Positions 28,401-35,984 of a stretch of DNA of 64,000 bases are shown here, piece after piece; position 1 is the stretch's first letter, and the number at the start of each line of letters is the position of its first letter. The position numbers and the translations under genes are program-made. Below the pieces are notes generated by a model. That model was given only the letters and a program-made list of their open reading frames with translations. It ran no database searches and was not told the DNA's origin. Source of the stretch: Paractinoplanes maris. Lineage in GTDB: Bacteria; Actinomycetota; Actinomycetes; Mycobacteriales; Micromonosporaceae. The stretch lies in the NCBI RefSeq assembly GCF_023544465.1, contig NZ_JALPVL010000001.1, positions 310,001 to 374,000 of the forward strand, in the 5' to 3' direction.

Positions 28401-30353
28401 CCCGAAGTCGTAGAGGTAGATCCGGCCGTCGCTGCGGCGGATCTCGTACGGCCGCTCGTCGACCACCTGGACGCCGAGCGAGTGCAGCACCGGCAGCACC
28501 GCCGAGAGCACCATCGGCTCGCCGTACCGATAGACCTTGAACCGGACGTCGTGATCGTCGGGTTCGCGTTGCCCGGTGCGCCCGAGCCGCCGCTTGCGGT
28601 AGAGGTGCATCTCGAGCTGCCCCTCCTCCTCGAGGAGCTCCAGCTTCGACAGGTCCTGCATTCCCTCGTACGGGGTGTGACCGTCCTTGTAGCTCTCGGG
28701 GTAGGCCGTCGCGTACCGGGCGAAGAGGTCACGCGCCGCCTCCTCCCCCAGCTTGCGCTCGAGCACCAGCGAGAAGTCGTCGTCCCACATGCGGGTGGCG
28801 TCGGCCAGCATCTCGGCCAGCGCGTTGGGGTCGACCTGGCCCGGCGGGTCGGCCGGGTCGGTGCGCACGATGAAGTGCACCCGGGCCAGCATCCGCTCGG
28901 TCACCCGGGTCGTGTAGTCGACACCCACCCCGTTGAGCTCGCGCAGCAGGATCTCCTGCATGCGCAGCCGGTTGCCGGTGGTGAACCGGTCGCGGGGCAG
29001 ATAGATCAGGCACGAGATGAACCGGCCGTATCCGTCGCGCCGCAGGAACAGGCGGAGCTGGCGGCGCCCGGCCATCCGCAGGACACCGATCACCGCCTCG
29101 TACAGGTCGTCGGTCTTGATCTGGAACAGCTCGTCGCGCGGGTAGGTCTCGAGGATCTGGAGCAGGTCCTTGCCCGAGTGACCGCGGGGCGAGAGACCGG
29201 AGCGGTCGAGCACCTCGCGGACCTTGCGCTTGACCACCGGCAGCTCGCGCACGCTGGTGCGGTAGGCCGACGAGCTGAACAGGCCCAGGAACCGGCGCTC
29301 GCCGATCACCTCGCCCGCCTCGTCGAAGAGCTTGACGCCGATGTAGTCGAGATAGGCCGACCGGTGCACGGTGGCCCGCGAGTTGGCCTTGGTGATGACC
29401 AGCAGACGCTTCTCGAGGGCGCGCTGGAACGCCTCGTCGGTCATCGTGGACAGCTGGCGCGGCTTGCTGTCGCCGCGCAGGATGCCCAGACCCGAGCCGG
29501 CCACGCCGGTGAGCACGTCACCGTCGAGCCGGTACTCCCGGTAGCCCAGGAACGTGAAGTGGTCGTGGGCCAGCCACTTGAGCAGCTCGATCGAGTCGGT
29601 GACGTCCTTGTCGGGCACCGGCAGCCGGCGGTCGGAGCCGCGATGGGCGGCCAGCTCGTCGGCGATCACCAGCGCCCGCTGGCGCATGCGGGGCCAGTCC
29701 TCGACCGCGTCGCGCACGTCGGTCAGCACCCGGCGCACCTCGTTGAGCAGCTGCTCACGAGCCTCGCCGTTGCGGATCGGGTCGATCTCGATGCGGATCC
29801 AGCTCTCCACCAGATCGCCGTCGATCGCGTCGTCGGGCTCGACGTCGGCGGCCAGCTCGGCCAGCGCGCCCAGCGGTTCCCGGCGCACCACGATCAGCGG
29901 GTGCACCAGCAGGTGGACCGTCTGCTGGTGGGCGGAGAGCAGGGCGATCACCGAGTCGACCAGGAACGGCATGTCGTCGGTGACGATCTGCAGGATGGTG
30001 TGGCACTGCGAGCCGATCGGCGGGGTGATCGCGAGCTTGAGCTCCCCGGGCAGTCTCGTCGCGGCCAGCTCACGGTGGCTGATCGCGGCGTCGTACATCT
30101 CCTGCGGGGTCAGCCCCACCAGCTCTTCGTCCGGCGCGAACCTCCAGAAACGCCCGACCAGCAGGGCAGTGGCGTGGTCGTCGCCCGCCACCTCCACCGC
30201 CTGGGCGATCAGCCGCTCCCCGTTGGGAAGCGTCTCGTCGAGCTCACCCTCCTCGGCGCTGGCGCCGAGCCGGCCGGTCAGGGCGAGGCCCGGTCCGGCG
30301 ATGAGATCGTGCTCGGCCTCGGATTCGTTCGCTGCCTCATCGGCGACAGCCAT
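25422..30353 (-). CDS. large NAD-dependent glutamate dehydrogenase (about 180 kDa class)
   Basis: Catalyses oxidative deamination of L-glutamate to 2-oxoglutarate with NAD+. The product of about 1640 residues belongs to the giant class found in actinobacteria and proteobacteria. Long N-terminal ACT-like regulatory segments come first. The catalytic core, around residues 830-1200, contains VPVGAKGGFVLKQKP (substrate Lys), GVGDMSGDVFGNGML (nucleotide-binding) and LLFNGGIGTYVKA. A long C-terminal helical domain follows. ATG 30353 is preferred, with GGGGAG about 10 nt upstream; GTG 30377 is the longer alternative. The upstream region has a CGACAC/GTGTCG dyad (30377-30401). The gene stands alone. 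Confidence 0.95.
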   Translation of the reverse strand: MAVADEAANESEAEHDLIAGPGLALTGRLGASAEEGELDETLPNGERLIAQAVEVAGDDHATALLVGRFWRFAPDEELVGLTPQEMYDAAISHRELAATRLPGELKLAITPPIGSQCHTILQIVTDDMPFLVDSVIALLSAHQQTVHLLVHPLIVVRREPLGALAELAADVEPDDAIDGDLVESWIRIEIDPIRNGEAREQLLNEVRRVLTDVRDAVEDWPRMRQRALVIADELAAHRGSDRRLPVPDKDVTDSIELLKWLAHDHFTFLGYREYRLDGDVLTGVAGSGLGILRGDSKPRQLSTMTDEAFQRALEKRLLVITKANSRATVHRSAYLDYIGVKLFDEAGEVIGERRFLGLFSSSAYRTSVRELPVVKRKVREVLDRSGLSPRGHSGKDLLQILETYPRDELFQIKTDDLYEAVIGVLRMAGRRQLRLFLRRDGYGRFISCLIYLPRDRFTTGNRLRMQEILLRELNGVGVDYTTRVTERMLARVHFIVRTDPADPPGQVDPNALAEMLADATRMWDDDFSLVLERKLGEEAARDLFARYATAYPESYKDGHTPYEGMQDLSKLELLEEEGQLEMHLYRKRRLGRTGQREPDDHDVRFKVYRYGEPMVLSAVLPVLHSLGVQVVDERPYEIRRSDGRIYLYDFGLQPPESHHELAEVRPQVENAFAAAWRGEAEVDGFNELVLRAGLTWRQVVVLRAYAKYQRQAGSVFSQRYLESTFIAYPEIARLLVRLFETRFSPRLEAGETERGRIATELVERITSLLDDVESLDQDRILRSYLTLIQATLRTSFFQRGADGRPKSYVAFKLDPQAIPDLPQPRPKYEIFVYSPRFEGVHLRFGAVARGGLRWSDRREDFRTEVLGLVKAQEVKNAVIVPVGAKGGFVLKQKPGDRDEAVECYKRFITALLDVTDNILSGKIVPPRDVVRHDGDDPYLVVAADKGTATFSDIANEISVSKDFWLGDAFASGGSAGYDHKKMGITARGAWESVKKHFRDLGVDTQTQDFTVVGVGDMSGDVFGNGMLLSQHIRLVAAFDHRHIFLDPTPDSASSYAERRRLFELPRSSWDDYDRSLISAGGGIYPRTAKSIPVSPEVRAALDLGPATTVSPVELMRAILGAPVDLLFNGGIGTYVKAATETHAEVGDKASDAIRLNGSQLRCRVVGEGGNLGLTQRGRIEFARAGGRVFTDFIDNSAGVDCSDHEVNIKILLGGAVADGEMSRPERDELLARMTDEVAALVLRDNYEQATALGSARAQAYSLLPVHRRMLNELEAGGRLNRELEALPTDAELAARHEAGEGLTAPEFAVLLAYVKISLEREVLADEIVDEAWTNEVLSRYFPTPLRERCAGRMTGHRLRREIITTSLVNEVVNRGGTSFVFRAMEESGASAADVIRAFTVVREAYGLAGIWAAAEGLDNKVPTEAQTLVFLESRRLLDRAVRWLVSTRRSPIDVAAEIAKLREGVQSLLPRLPEVLLGFERRSMDEHIATLVDKGVPMELAERVTWCNYGFGLLDILETGALTGRPPLEVANVYFALSERFHIDQLLSHISQLPRGDRWQTLARMALRYDLYAALAALTAEVLQSTPSNATADERVSEWERVNAASIARAANAMGDVADTPAELAALSVLLRQIRTLVKTSAA

Positions 30354-30563
30354 GGCTCTGGCGCTCCCCTCACCCACGACACTGTGGGTTCGAACGTGTC
30401 GAGGACAGACTAGAACCCCGCCGGGGGCGCTAGGACAGGCGCGGTACGAACGGACCGTTGGGCGGCAGTTCCGACCTGACCCGCCGGGTCCGGGTCAGCA
30501 GAACGTGCATTCGTTCACTACCGTCTCCTACGCTTCATGCGATACCCGGCGAAAGGGGTTCCC

Positions 30564-32507
30564 ATGCACCGCGGTCCGTACCGGTCCGTGCGCCGCGCGA
30601 CTGCGGCTGCCGCCACGTTGGCGCTGATGACAGGCGTTCTGGCGGGGTGTTCGGGCGACGGTCCCGACGGCACGCTGGACGACTTCCTGGCCGGGTGGCG
30701 CGGGGGTGACCTGAGCAAGGTCGGATTTGTCGGCGCCGATGGTGGCAAGATCGCCGCGTCCGAGGTGCTCCAGCAGATCAAGACGGTCTCCGGCGACCTC
30801 GCCCAGCAACCGCTCACGGTCACCGCCGAGGGTGAGCCCAAGACCACCGGCGACGACGCGACCAGCGCGGTCAAACTCGACTGGACCCTGCCCGGCGACG
30901 CCAAATGGTCCTATCCGAGCACCGTACGGCTGACCAAGCGCAACGCCGACGGCTGGCGGGTGGTGTGGGAGCCGACGATCCTGCACAGCGACCTGGAAAG
31001 TGGCAACAAGCTGGGCGTACGGCGATTGGCGGCGGACCGGGCGAGCATCCTCGACGCCGCCGGCAAGCCGATCGTCACACCGCGCACGGTGATCACCATC
31101 GGGGTCGAGCCGCAGAAGGTCACCGACCTGGCCAAGCTGCGCACCGGGCTGGCCGCCCAGTTCAAGAAGATCGGCGTCACGGTCGACACGGCCAATCTGG
31201 GCGACCGCATCAAGAACGCCGACCCGCAGTCCTTCCTCGAGCTGATCACCCTGCGCGAGCCCGACTACAACAAGATCCGTCCGGGCCTGCAGGCGCTCGA
31301 CGGCACCGTCTTCAACAAGCAGCAGCGGCCGCTGGCCCCCTCCCGCGTGTTCGCCCGGGCCCTGCTCGGCACGGTCGACGAGGCCACCGCTGAGGACCTC
31401 GAGAAGAACCCGCAGACGCTGGTCCAGGGCGACACCGTCGGGCACGGCGGGCTGCAGCAGAAGTACGACGCCACGCTGCGCGGCACGGCCGGGGTCTCCG
31501 TCGTGATCACCGGCGGCACCGCCGAGACCACCGAGGGCGAGGTCGCCCAGCCTCGCGAACTGTTCAAGACGGCGCCGGTGGCCGGTAAGCCGGTCAAGAC
31601 CACGCTCGACGTGCCGGCCCAGCTCGCGGCCGACCAGGCGCTGGCGGCCGAGAAGCAGGCCAGCTCACTGGTCGCCATCAAGGTGAGCGACGGCTCGGTG
31701 CTGGCGGTGGCCAACGGTCCCGAGGGCGGCACGGTCAACACCGCGCTGACCGGCAAGGTGGCGCCCGGCTCGACCTTCAAGGCCGTCTCGGCGTACGGCA
31801 TCCTGCAGAAGAAGGTGGCGACGGCCGACACCCCGGTGAACTGCCCCAAGACCGCGGCGGTGGCCGGTCGCTCGTTCAAGAACTCGCACGACGAGGCGCT
31901 CGGGTCGGTGCCGTTCCACGTCGACTTCGCCAAGTCGTGCAACACGGCGTTCGTCGGGCTGTCCGGCAAGCTGGGCGCCGACGGCCTGCGCTCGGCCTCC
32001 GAGGCGCTCGGGCTGGGCGGCACGTGGGATCTGGGCGTGGACGCGTTCAGCGGCAAGCTGTCCCCGGCCGACACGCCGACCGAGCTGGCCGCCGCGACGT
32101 TCGGCCAGGGCGCGACCGCGGTCAGCCCGCTAGCCATGGCCAGTGCCACGTCGGCGATCGCCCGCGGCCAGTTCAAGCAGCCGAAACTGGTGACCGACCC
32201 GGCCCCGGCCGCGCCGGCCGCCGACGGCGCCAAGCTCGACCCGGCGGCCGTCACCGCGCTCCGCACGATGATGCGCGAGGTGGTCACGGCGGGCACGGCG
32301 ACGGCCCTGCGGGACGTGCCGGGCGGCGCGGTCCACGGCAAGACCGGCACGGCCGAGTTCAGCGAGAACACCGAGGACACCCACTCCTGGTTCATCGGCT
32401 ACCAGGGCGAGGTCGCCTTCGCCGTGATGGTCCAGAAGGGCGGCGCGGGCTCCGAGGCCGCGGTGCCGGTGGTCAAGCGCTTCCTGCAGAACCTGGCCAA
32501 GAACTAA
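30564..32507 (+). CDS. lipoprotein-type penicillin-binding protein (PBP2/MecA-like transpeptidase)
   Basis: A peptidoglycan transpeptidase of 647 residues. The N-terminus is a lipoprotein signal (LALMTGVLAGC lipobox), followed by a MecA_N/NTF2-like domain and a dimerisation region. The transpeptidase domain has STFK (Ser403), SCN (Ser458-Asn460) and HGKTGTAEF (Lys593), so all three active-site motifs are intact. MecA_N-type class B PBPs are common in actinobacteria and often of low beta-lactam affinity; this is not shown here. ATG 30564 has GAAAGGGG about 6 nt upstream. Confidence 0.92.
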   Translation: MHRGPYRSVRRATAAAATLALMTGVLAGCSGDGPDGTLDDFLAGWRGGDLSKVGFVGADGGKIAASEVLQQIKTVSGDLAQQPLTVTAEGEPKTTGDDATSAVKLDWTLPGDAKWSYPSTVRLTKRNADGWRVVWEPTILHSDLESGNKLGVRRLAADRASILDAAGKPIVTPRTVITIGVEPQKVTDLAKLRTGLAAQFKKIGVTVDTANLGDRIKNADPQSFLELITLREPDYNKIRPGLQALDGTVFNKQQRPLAPSRVFARALLGTVDEATAEDLEKNPQTLVQGDTVGHGGLQQKYDATLRGTAGVSVVITGGTAETTEGEVAQPRELFKTAPVAGKPVKTTLDVPAQLAADQALAAEKQASSLVAIKVSDGSVLAVANGPEGGTVNTALTGKVAPGSTFKAVSAYGILQKKVATADTPVNCPKTAAVAGRSFKNSHDEALGSVPFHVDFAKSCNTAFVGLSGKLGADGLRSASEALGLGGTWDLGVDAFSGKLSPADTPTELAAATFGQGATAVSPLAMASATSAIARGQFKQPKLVTDPAPAAPAADGAKLDPAAVTALRTMMREVVTAGTATALRDVPGGAVHGKTGTAEFSENTEDTHSWFIGYQGEVAFAVMVQKGGAGSEAAVPVVKRFLQNLAKN

Positions 32508-32511
32508 AGCC

Positions 32512-32560
32512 GCGTTTTATGACTGGGCCTCGGCGCAGGTCGGGGCCAGTCATGAAACGC
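32512..32560. terminator. strong bidirectional terminator between PBP and arginase-family genes
   Basis: Arms 32512-32529 (starting GCGTTTTATGACTGG) and 32543-32560 form a stem of about 17 pairs with one T/C mismatch and a small offset near the loop. It is placed 5 nt after one stop and 5 nt before the other. Confidence 0.85.
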
Positions 32561-32564
32561 ACCC

Positions 32565-34856
32565 CTAGGCGATGTCGGCCGGCTCGTCGGAGCCGAGTTC
32601 GAACGCGGGCCGCTGGATCGGGAGGCTGAAGCTCTCCCGATCGTCGGCGGCGCGGGGACGAAGCATGCCGGGCCGGGTCGCCGGCAGCGGCTCGGAGTCG
32701 AGCATCGGCGCCTGACCGAGCGGACGCGGCACCCTGGCCGCTGTCTCCTCCTCGGAGCTCGCCGCGGCCACACCCGAATCCAGGAAAGCGTCGCGGGCTG
32801 CTTCACCGTCGTCGGCGTCGGCCCCATCGGCGTCATCCGGGTCGGTCCACGCGGCGTCCGCGTCATCCGGGTCGGCCCATGCGGCGTCCGCGTCCTCCGG
32901 GTCGGCCCGAGTGGCGTCCGCGTCCTCTCGGTCTGCTTGCGGGAATTTCGCGTCCTGTCCGCCGGGCTGCTCGGCGGGCACCTCGTCCGCTTCCTCGACC
33001 CCGAGCAGGGTGGAGGCGGGGATCGCGACCTCGTCCGGGGTGCCGGGCAGGCCGTCGGACATGCCCGCGGCGGCGAGCGTCACGCTCTCGGCGTCCGCCG
33101 TGGCCCGCCGGCGCTCCCACTCCCGTTCGTGAGCCTCCCGGCCGTGGGCTTCCCTGTCCCGCGCTTCATCGTCGTCGCCGACGGACGAGAGGTGCCGATT
33201 CAGACGGGCTGCCGGCTCCGGGCGGTTAAGTCCCCCTGGAAGGCCAGAACGTTTCAAGCCGTCGGCCAGGCCGCCCCGGTTGAGCCCCCCGGCCGGCTCA
33301 GCCCGATTCAGACCGTCAACCCGCTCAGCGCGGTCCACATCGCCAACCGGCTCAGCGCGATTCAAGCCGCCAACCCGCTCAGCGCGGTTCGGATCATCGT
33401 CGGGGTCGGGCCGATTCAGCCCGGAGGATGTCGAGCGGTTGAGGCCGGCGGCGGACCCCGAGCGGTTGAGGCCGGCGGCGGACCCCGGGCGTTTGAAGCC
33501 GGCGGTGAGGTCCAGATCGTTCAGGCGGTCCGCGAGCCGGGGCCGGTTCAGGCCTCCGACGGCCCGCGGGCGAGCGGCGGGCTGGGGCTCCTCGACGTCA
33601 TCGTCGTCGACGGTCGGCGCGGGGACTTCGTCGAGCGATTCGGACACGTCGGCGTCGTCGAGGTCGGCGGCGGGCTGCTCGGGCTCACCAGCGGAACGAG
33701 CCGGATCAGCGGGATCAGCCGGATCAGCGGGGTAGGCACCCTCGGCGGAGTAGGCGGGCTCGACGGAGTGAGCCGGCTCGGCGGAGTCGTCTGGCTCGAA
33801 GGGCCCCGCGTCGTCGGGGGCGAAGGGAGCACCATCGGCCGGGTCGAAGGGAGCAGCGTCGGCCGGGTGGGCGCGGGTGAAGGGGGCTGCGCCTTCGGGG
33901 CGGGCGAGGTCGGCTCGGGCCGCGATCAGGTCGGGGCGGGCGGTCACCGTGTGGGCGGCGGCCAGGCCGGCGGTCACCGCGCTGACGATCTCGGCCGCGT
34001 AGGAGCCGTCCGTGTCGTAGTCGGGATCGAAGACTGTGATCTCGACGCCCAGGCAGTGCGGCGACTCGACCAGCCCGGCCAGCAGGATCTCGAGCTCGGG
34101 GAACGCGATGCCCCCGGGTGACGGCGCGTCGACCGCCGGCATCACGGCCGGGTCGAGGACGTCCACGTCGACGTGCACCCAGTAGCCCGCGCAGTCGACC
34201 AGCTGGTCGCGGGCCCACTGGGCGCTGCGGGCCGCACCCTCGGCGCGCAGGGCCGGCACCGGGCGGGTGACGATGCCCGCGGCCTGCAGGTCGAGGCGGT
34301 ACTCGTCCTGGGCCCGGATGCCCATCACCACCACGTCGATGTCGCGGAAGTAGGGCCGGCGGCCCTCGATCGCCGCCAGGTCGGCCTGGCCGCGGCCGGT
34401 GACCAGGGCCAGGTCCTCGCCGGCGGCCGCGCCCACATACGAGGCGTTACCGGGGTGCCGGAAATCGGAGTGGCCGTCCACGAAGACCAGGCCGATGCGA
34501 CCGCCCACCGCCTCGCCCAGCCTGTTCATGGCCAGGCCGGAGCCGAGCACGATGGAGCAGTCGCCGCCGAGCACGACCGGGAACTCGCCGGCGTCGAGGA
34601 TGGCGCCGATCCGGTCGGCCAGCGCCCGCGAGTAGGCCGCGATCTGGGGTGCCATGGCCACCCCGTCGCCCGGTCGCCAGTCCCCGGCGTCGTAGCGCGG
34701 CGGGGTCAGGCAGCCGGCGTCGCGGGCGTTGAGCTTGGCGATCAGGCCGTGGTCACGCAGGGCCCCGGGCGCCTTGGCACACCCCGGCACCGATGTCACG
34801 GTCGGCGGGCGCAGACCGAGATTGGACGGTGCGTCGAGGACGGCTATGCGGCGCAC
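32565..34856 (-). CDS. arginase/agmatinase-family protein with a 440-residue GLNR-repeat tail
   Basis: Residues 1-310 are a ureohydrolase fold. VLGGDCSIVLG (97-101 replaces the usual GGDHS, so a metal His is Cys), FVDGHSDF (127-131), VHVDVDVLDP (Asp230, 232, 235) and VEITVFDPDYD give the binuclear Mn site. The substrate could be arginine, agmatine or a guanidino acid. Residues 311-763 are low complexity: an acidic Pro/Ala stretch, then about 13 GLNR or near-GLNR units (432-556, nt 33189-33563), a charged segment, and repeats of DPDDADAAW type. Codon use stays GC-rich through the tail, with no stop or frameshift. thioredoxin gene 34872 lies 15 nt upstream in transcription. Confidence 0.85.
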   Translation of the reverse strand: MRRIAVLDAPSNLGLRPPTVTSVPGCAKAPGALRDHGLIAKLNARDAGCLTPPRYDAGDWRPGDGVAMAPQIAAYSRALADRIGAILDAGEFPVVLGGDCSIVLGSGLAMNRLGEAVGGRIGLVFVDGHSDFRHPGNASYVGAAAGEDLALVTGRGQADLAAIEGRRPYFRDIDVVVMGIRAQDEYRLDLQAAGIVTRPVPALRAEGAARSAQWARDQLVDCAGYWVHVDVDVLDPAVMPAVDAPSPGGIAFPELEILLAGLVESPHCLGVEITVFDPDYDTDGSYAAEIVSAVTAGLAAAHTVTARPDLIAARADLARPEGAAPFTRAHPADAAPFDPADGAPFAPDDAGPFEPDDSAEPAHSVEPAYSAEGAYPADPADPADPARSAGEPEQPAADLDDADVSESLDEVPAPTVDDDDVEEPQPAARPRAVGGLNRPRLADRLNDLDLTAGFKRPGSAAGLNRSGSAAGLNRSTSSGLNRPDPDDDPNRAERVGGLNRAEPVGDVDRAERVDGLNRAEPAGGLNRGGLADGLKRSGLPGGLNRPEPAARLNRHLSSVGDDDEARDREAHGREAHEREWERRRATADAESVTLAAAGMSDGLPGTPDEVAIPASTLLGVEEADEVPAEQPGGQDAKFPQADREDADATRADPEDADAAWADPDDADAAWTDPDDADGADADDGEAARDAFLDSGVAAASSEEETAARVPRPLGQAPMLDSEPLPATRPGMLRPRAADDRESFSLPIQRPAFELGSDEPADIA
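33189..33563 (-). repeat. GLNR-repeat-coding region
   Basis: Encodes about 13 spaced copies of a GLNR-type tetrapeptide (eight exact, others GFKR, GLKR, RLNR, DPNR, DVDR). Copies are separated by 4-11 residues rich in Pro, Ala, Glu and Gly. Neighbouring units such as AERVGGLNRAEPVG and AERVDGLNRAEPAG are nearly the same, which indicates internal duplication. Confidence 0.85.
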
Positions 34857-34871
34857 GGGGCGGCTCCCTGA

Positions 34872-35810
34872 CTAGAAGAGGGCGCTGGCCAGGGCGCGTC
34901 GGGCTCCGGCCACCGCGGGATCGTCGGGGCCGGCCACGCTGAACAGCGAGAGCAGGTGCTTGCGCACGGCTTCCCGCTCGTCGCCCGCGGTCCGCCGGAC
35001 CAGGGCGACCAGCCGGGCGTACGCCTTGTCGGCCTCGCCGCTGAGCACCTCGACGTCGGCCGCGAGCCGCTGGGCGTCGATGTCGTCGGGCGAGGCGTCG
35101 GCCTTGGCCACCGCGGTGGCGGCATCGGCGCCACCGATGCGGCGGTAGAGCTCGACCTGGGCCAGGCCGGACTCGGCGGCCGCGTCGGCCGGGTGCTCGG
35201 CCAGGATCTTGCGGTAGGCCGCCTCGGCCTCGTCGAGGTCGCCGACCATCAGCGCGTCGTCGGCCGCATCCAGGCGCGGGTCCTCGGGGGCCTCGACGGT
35301 GAGGCCGCCGGCCTTGAGCACCGCGTCGACATATTGCTTGACCTGGGCCTCGGGCAGCACGCCGGTGAAGCCCTCGACCAGCTGGCCGTTGACCACGGCG
35401 ACGACCATCGGGATGCCCTGCACCCGCAGCGCCTGGGCGAGACGCGGGTTGGCGTCCACATCGACCTTGCCGAGCACCCACGAGCCGCCGCCGGCCTCAG
35501 CCAGCCGCTCGAGGATCGGCGACAGCTGCTTGCACGGCTCGCACCAGTCGGCCCAGAAATCGATGATGACCGGGGTGCTGAGCGAGCGCTCGAGCACGGT
35601 CGTCTGGAAGTTGGCCTCGGTGACCTCGATGATCGTCTCGGGGCCGGCACCGCCGGGCAGGCCGCCGGGGATGCTGGCGGACGGGCCGTCGTCGGCCTTG
35701 CGCGAGGCACTGGTGTCGGCAGCCGGGGACGACGGGGCCGGGGCGCGCAGCGCGCTGAGATCGACCGCGCCGCGGGTGAAGATCGACGGAGTGGTCCGTG
35801 GGTCGCTCAT
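34872..35810 (-). CDS. thioredoxin-TPR co-chaperone (CnoX/YbbN-like)
   Basis: A 312-residue protein. After a Ser/Pro-rich leader of about 55 residues comes a thioredoxin domain ([18 protein letters not shown], with WCEPC instead of WCGPC, and [11 protein letters not shown]). Residues 190-312 are helical and TPR-like ([20 protein letters not shown]). In Escherichia coli CnoX is a chlorine-activated holdase that passes clients to GroEL. The active Cys pair is retained here, as in many actinobacterial members. It lies upstream of the arginase-family gene with a 15-nt gap, so the two are probably co-transcribed. Confidence 0.88.
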   Translation of the reverse strand: MSDPRTTPSIFTRGAVDLSALRAPAPSSPAADTSASRKADDGPSASIPGGLPGGAGPETIIEVTEANFQTTVLERSLSTPVIIDFWADWCEPCKQLSPILERLAEAGGGSWVLGKVDVDANPRLAQALRVQGIPMVVAVVNGQLVEGFTGVLPEAQVKQYVDAVLKAGGLTVEAPEDPRLDAADDALMVGDLDEAEAAYRKILAEHPADAAAESGLAQVELYRRIGGADAATAVAKADASPDDIDAQRLAADVEVLSGEADKAYARLVALVRRTAGDEREAVRKHLLSLFSVAGPDDPAVAGARRALASALF

Positions 35811-35984
35811 GGTTACCTAGTCTCGCACGCTGACGAGGCGCGCCGCCGCGCCGCGGGGCAGCTCATATCGGACGTCACAGGAGCATGTTCCGCTGATCCT
35901 CGACGGCGGCGCGCGGTTACGCAAGGCCCGGCCACCGACCTGCGGTAAACGGGCCAGTTCATCCCCTTCGGGAAGCTGAGCGCC

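Noticed and set aside
26286..30413. 1375-codon open frame on the plus strand opposite the glutamate dehydrogenase gene
   Set aside because: It is an antisense shadow created by GC-rich third positions. The minus-strand product has full-length family motifs, and the plus-strand product is Arg/Gly/Val/His-rich low complexity.
30377..30515. Possible LexA/SOS boxes near the glutamate dehydrogenase and PBP promoters
   Set aside because: TTCGAAC and GAACG-N6-CGTTC do not have the GAAC-N4-GTTC spacing of the actinobacterial SOS box.
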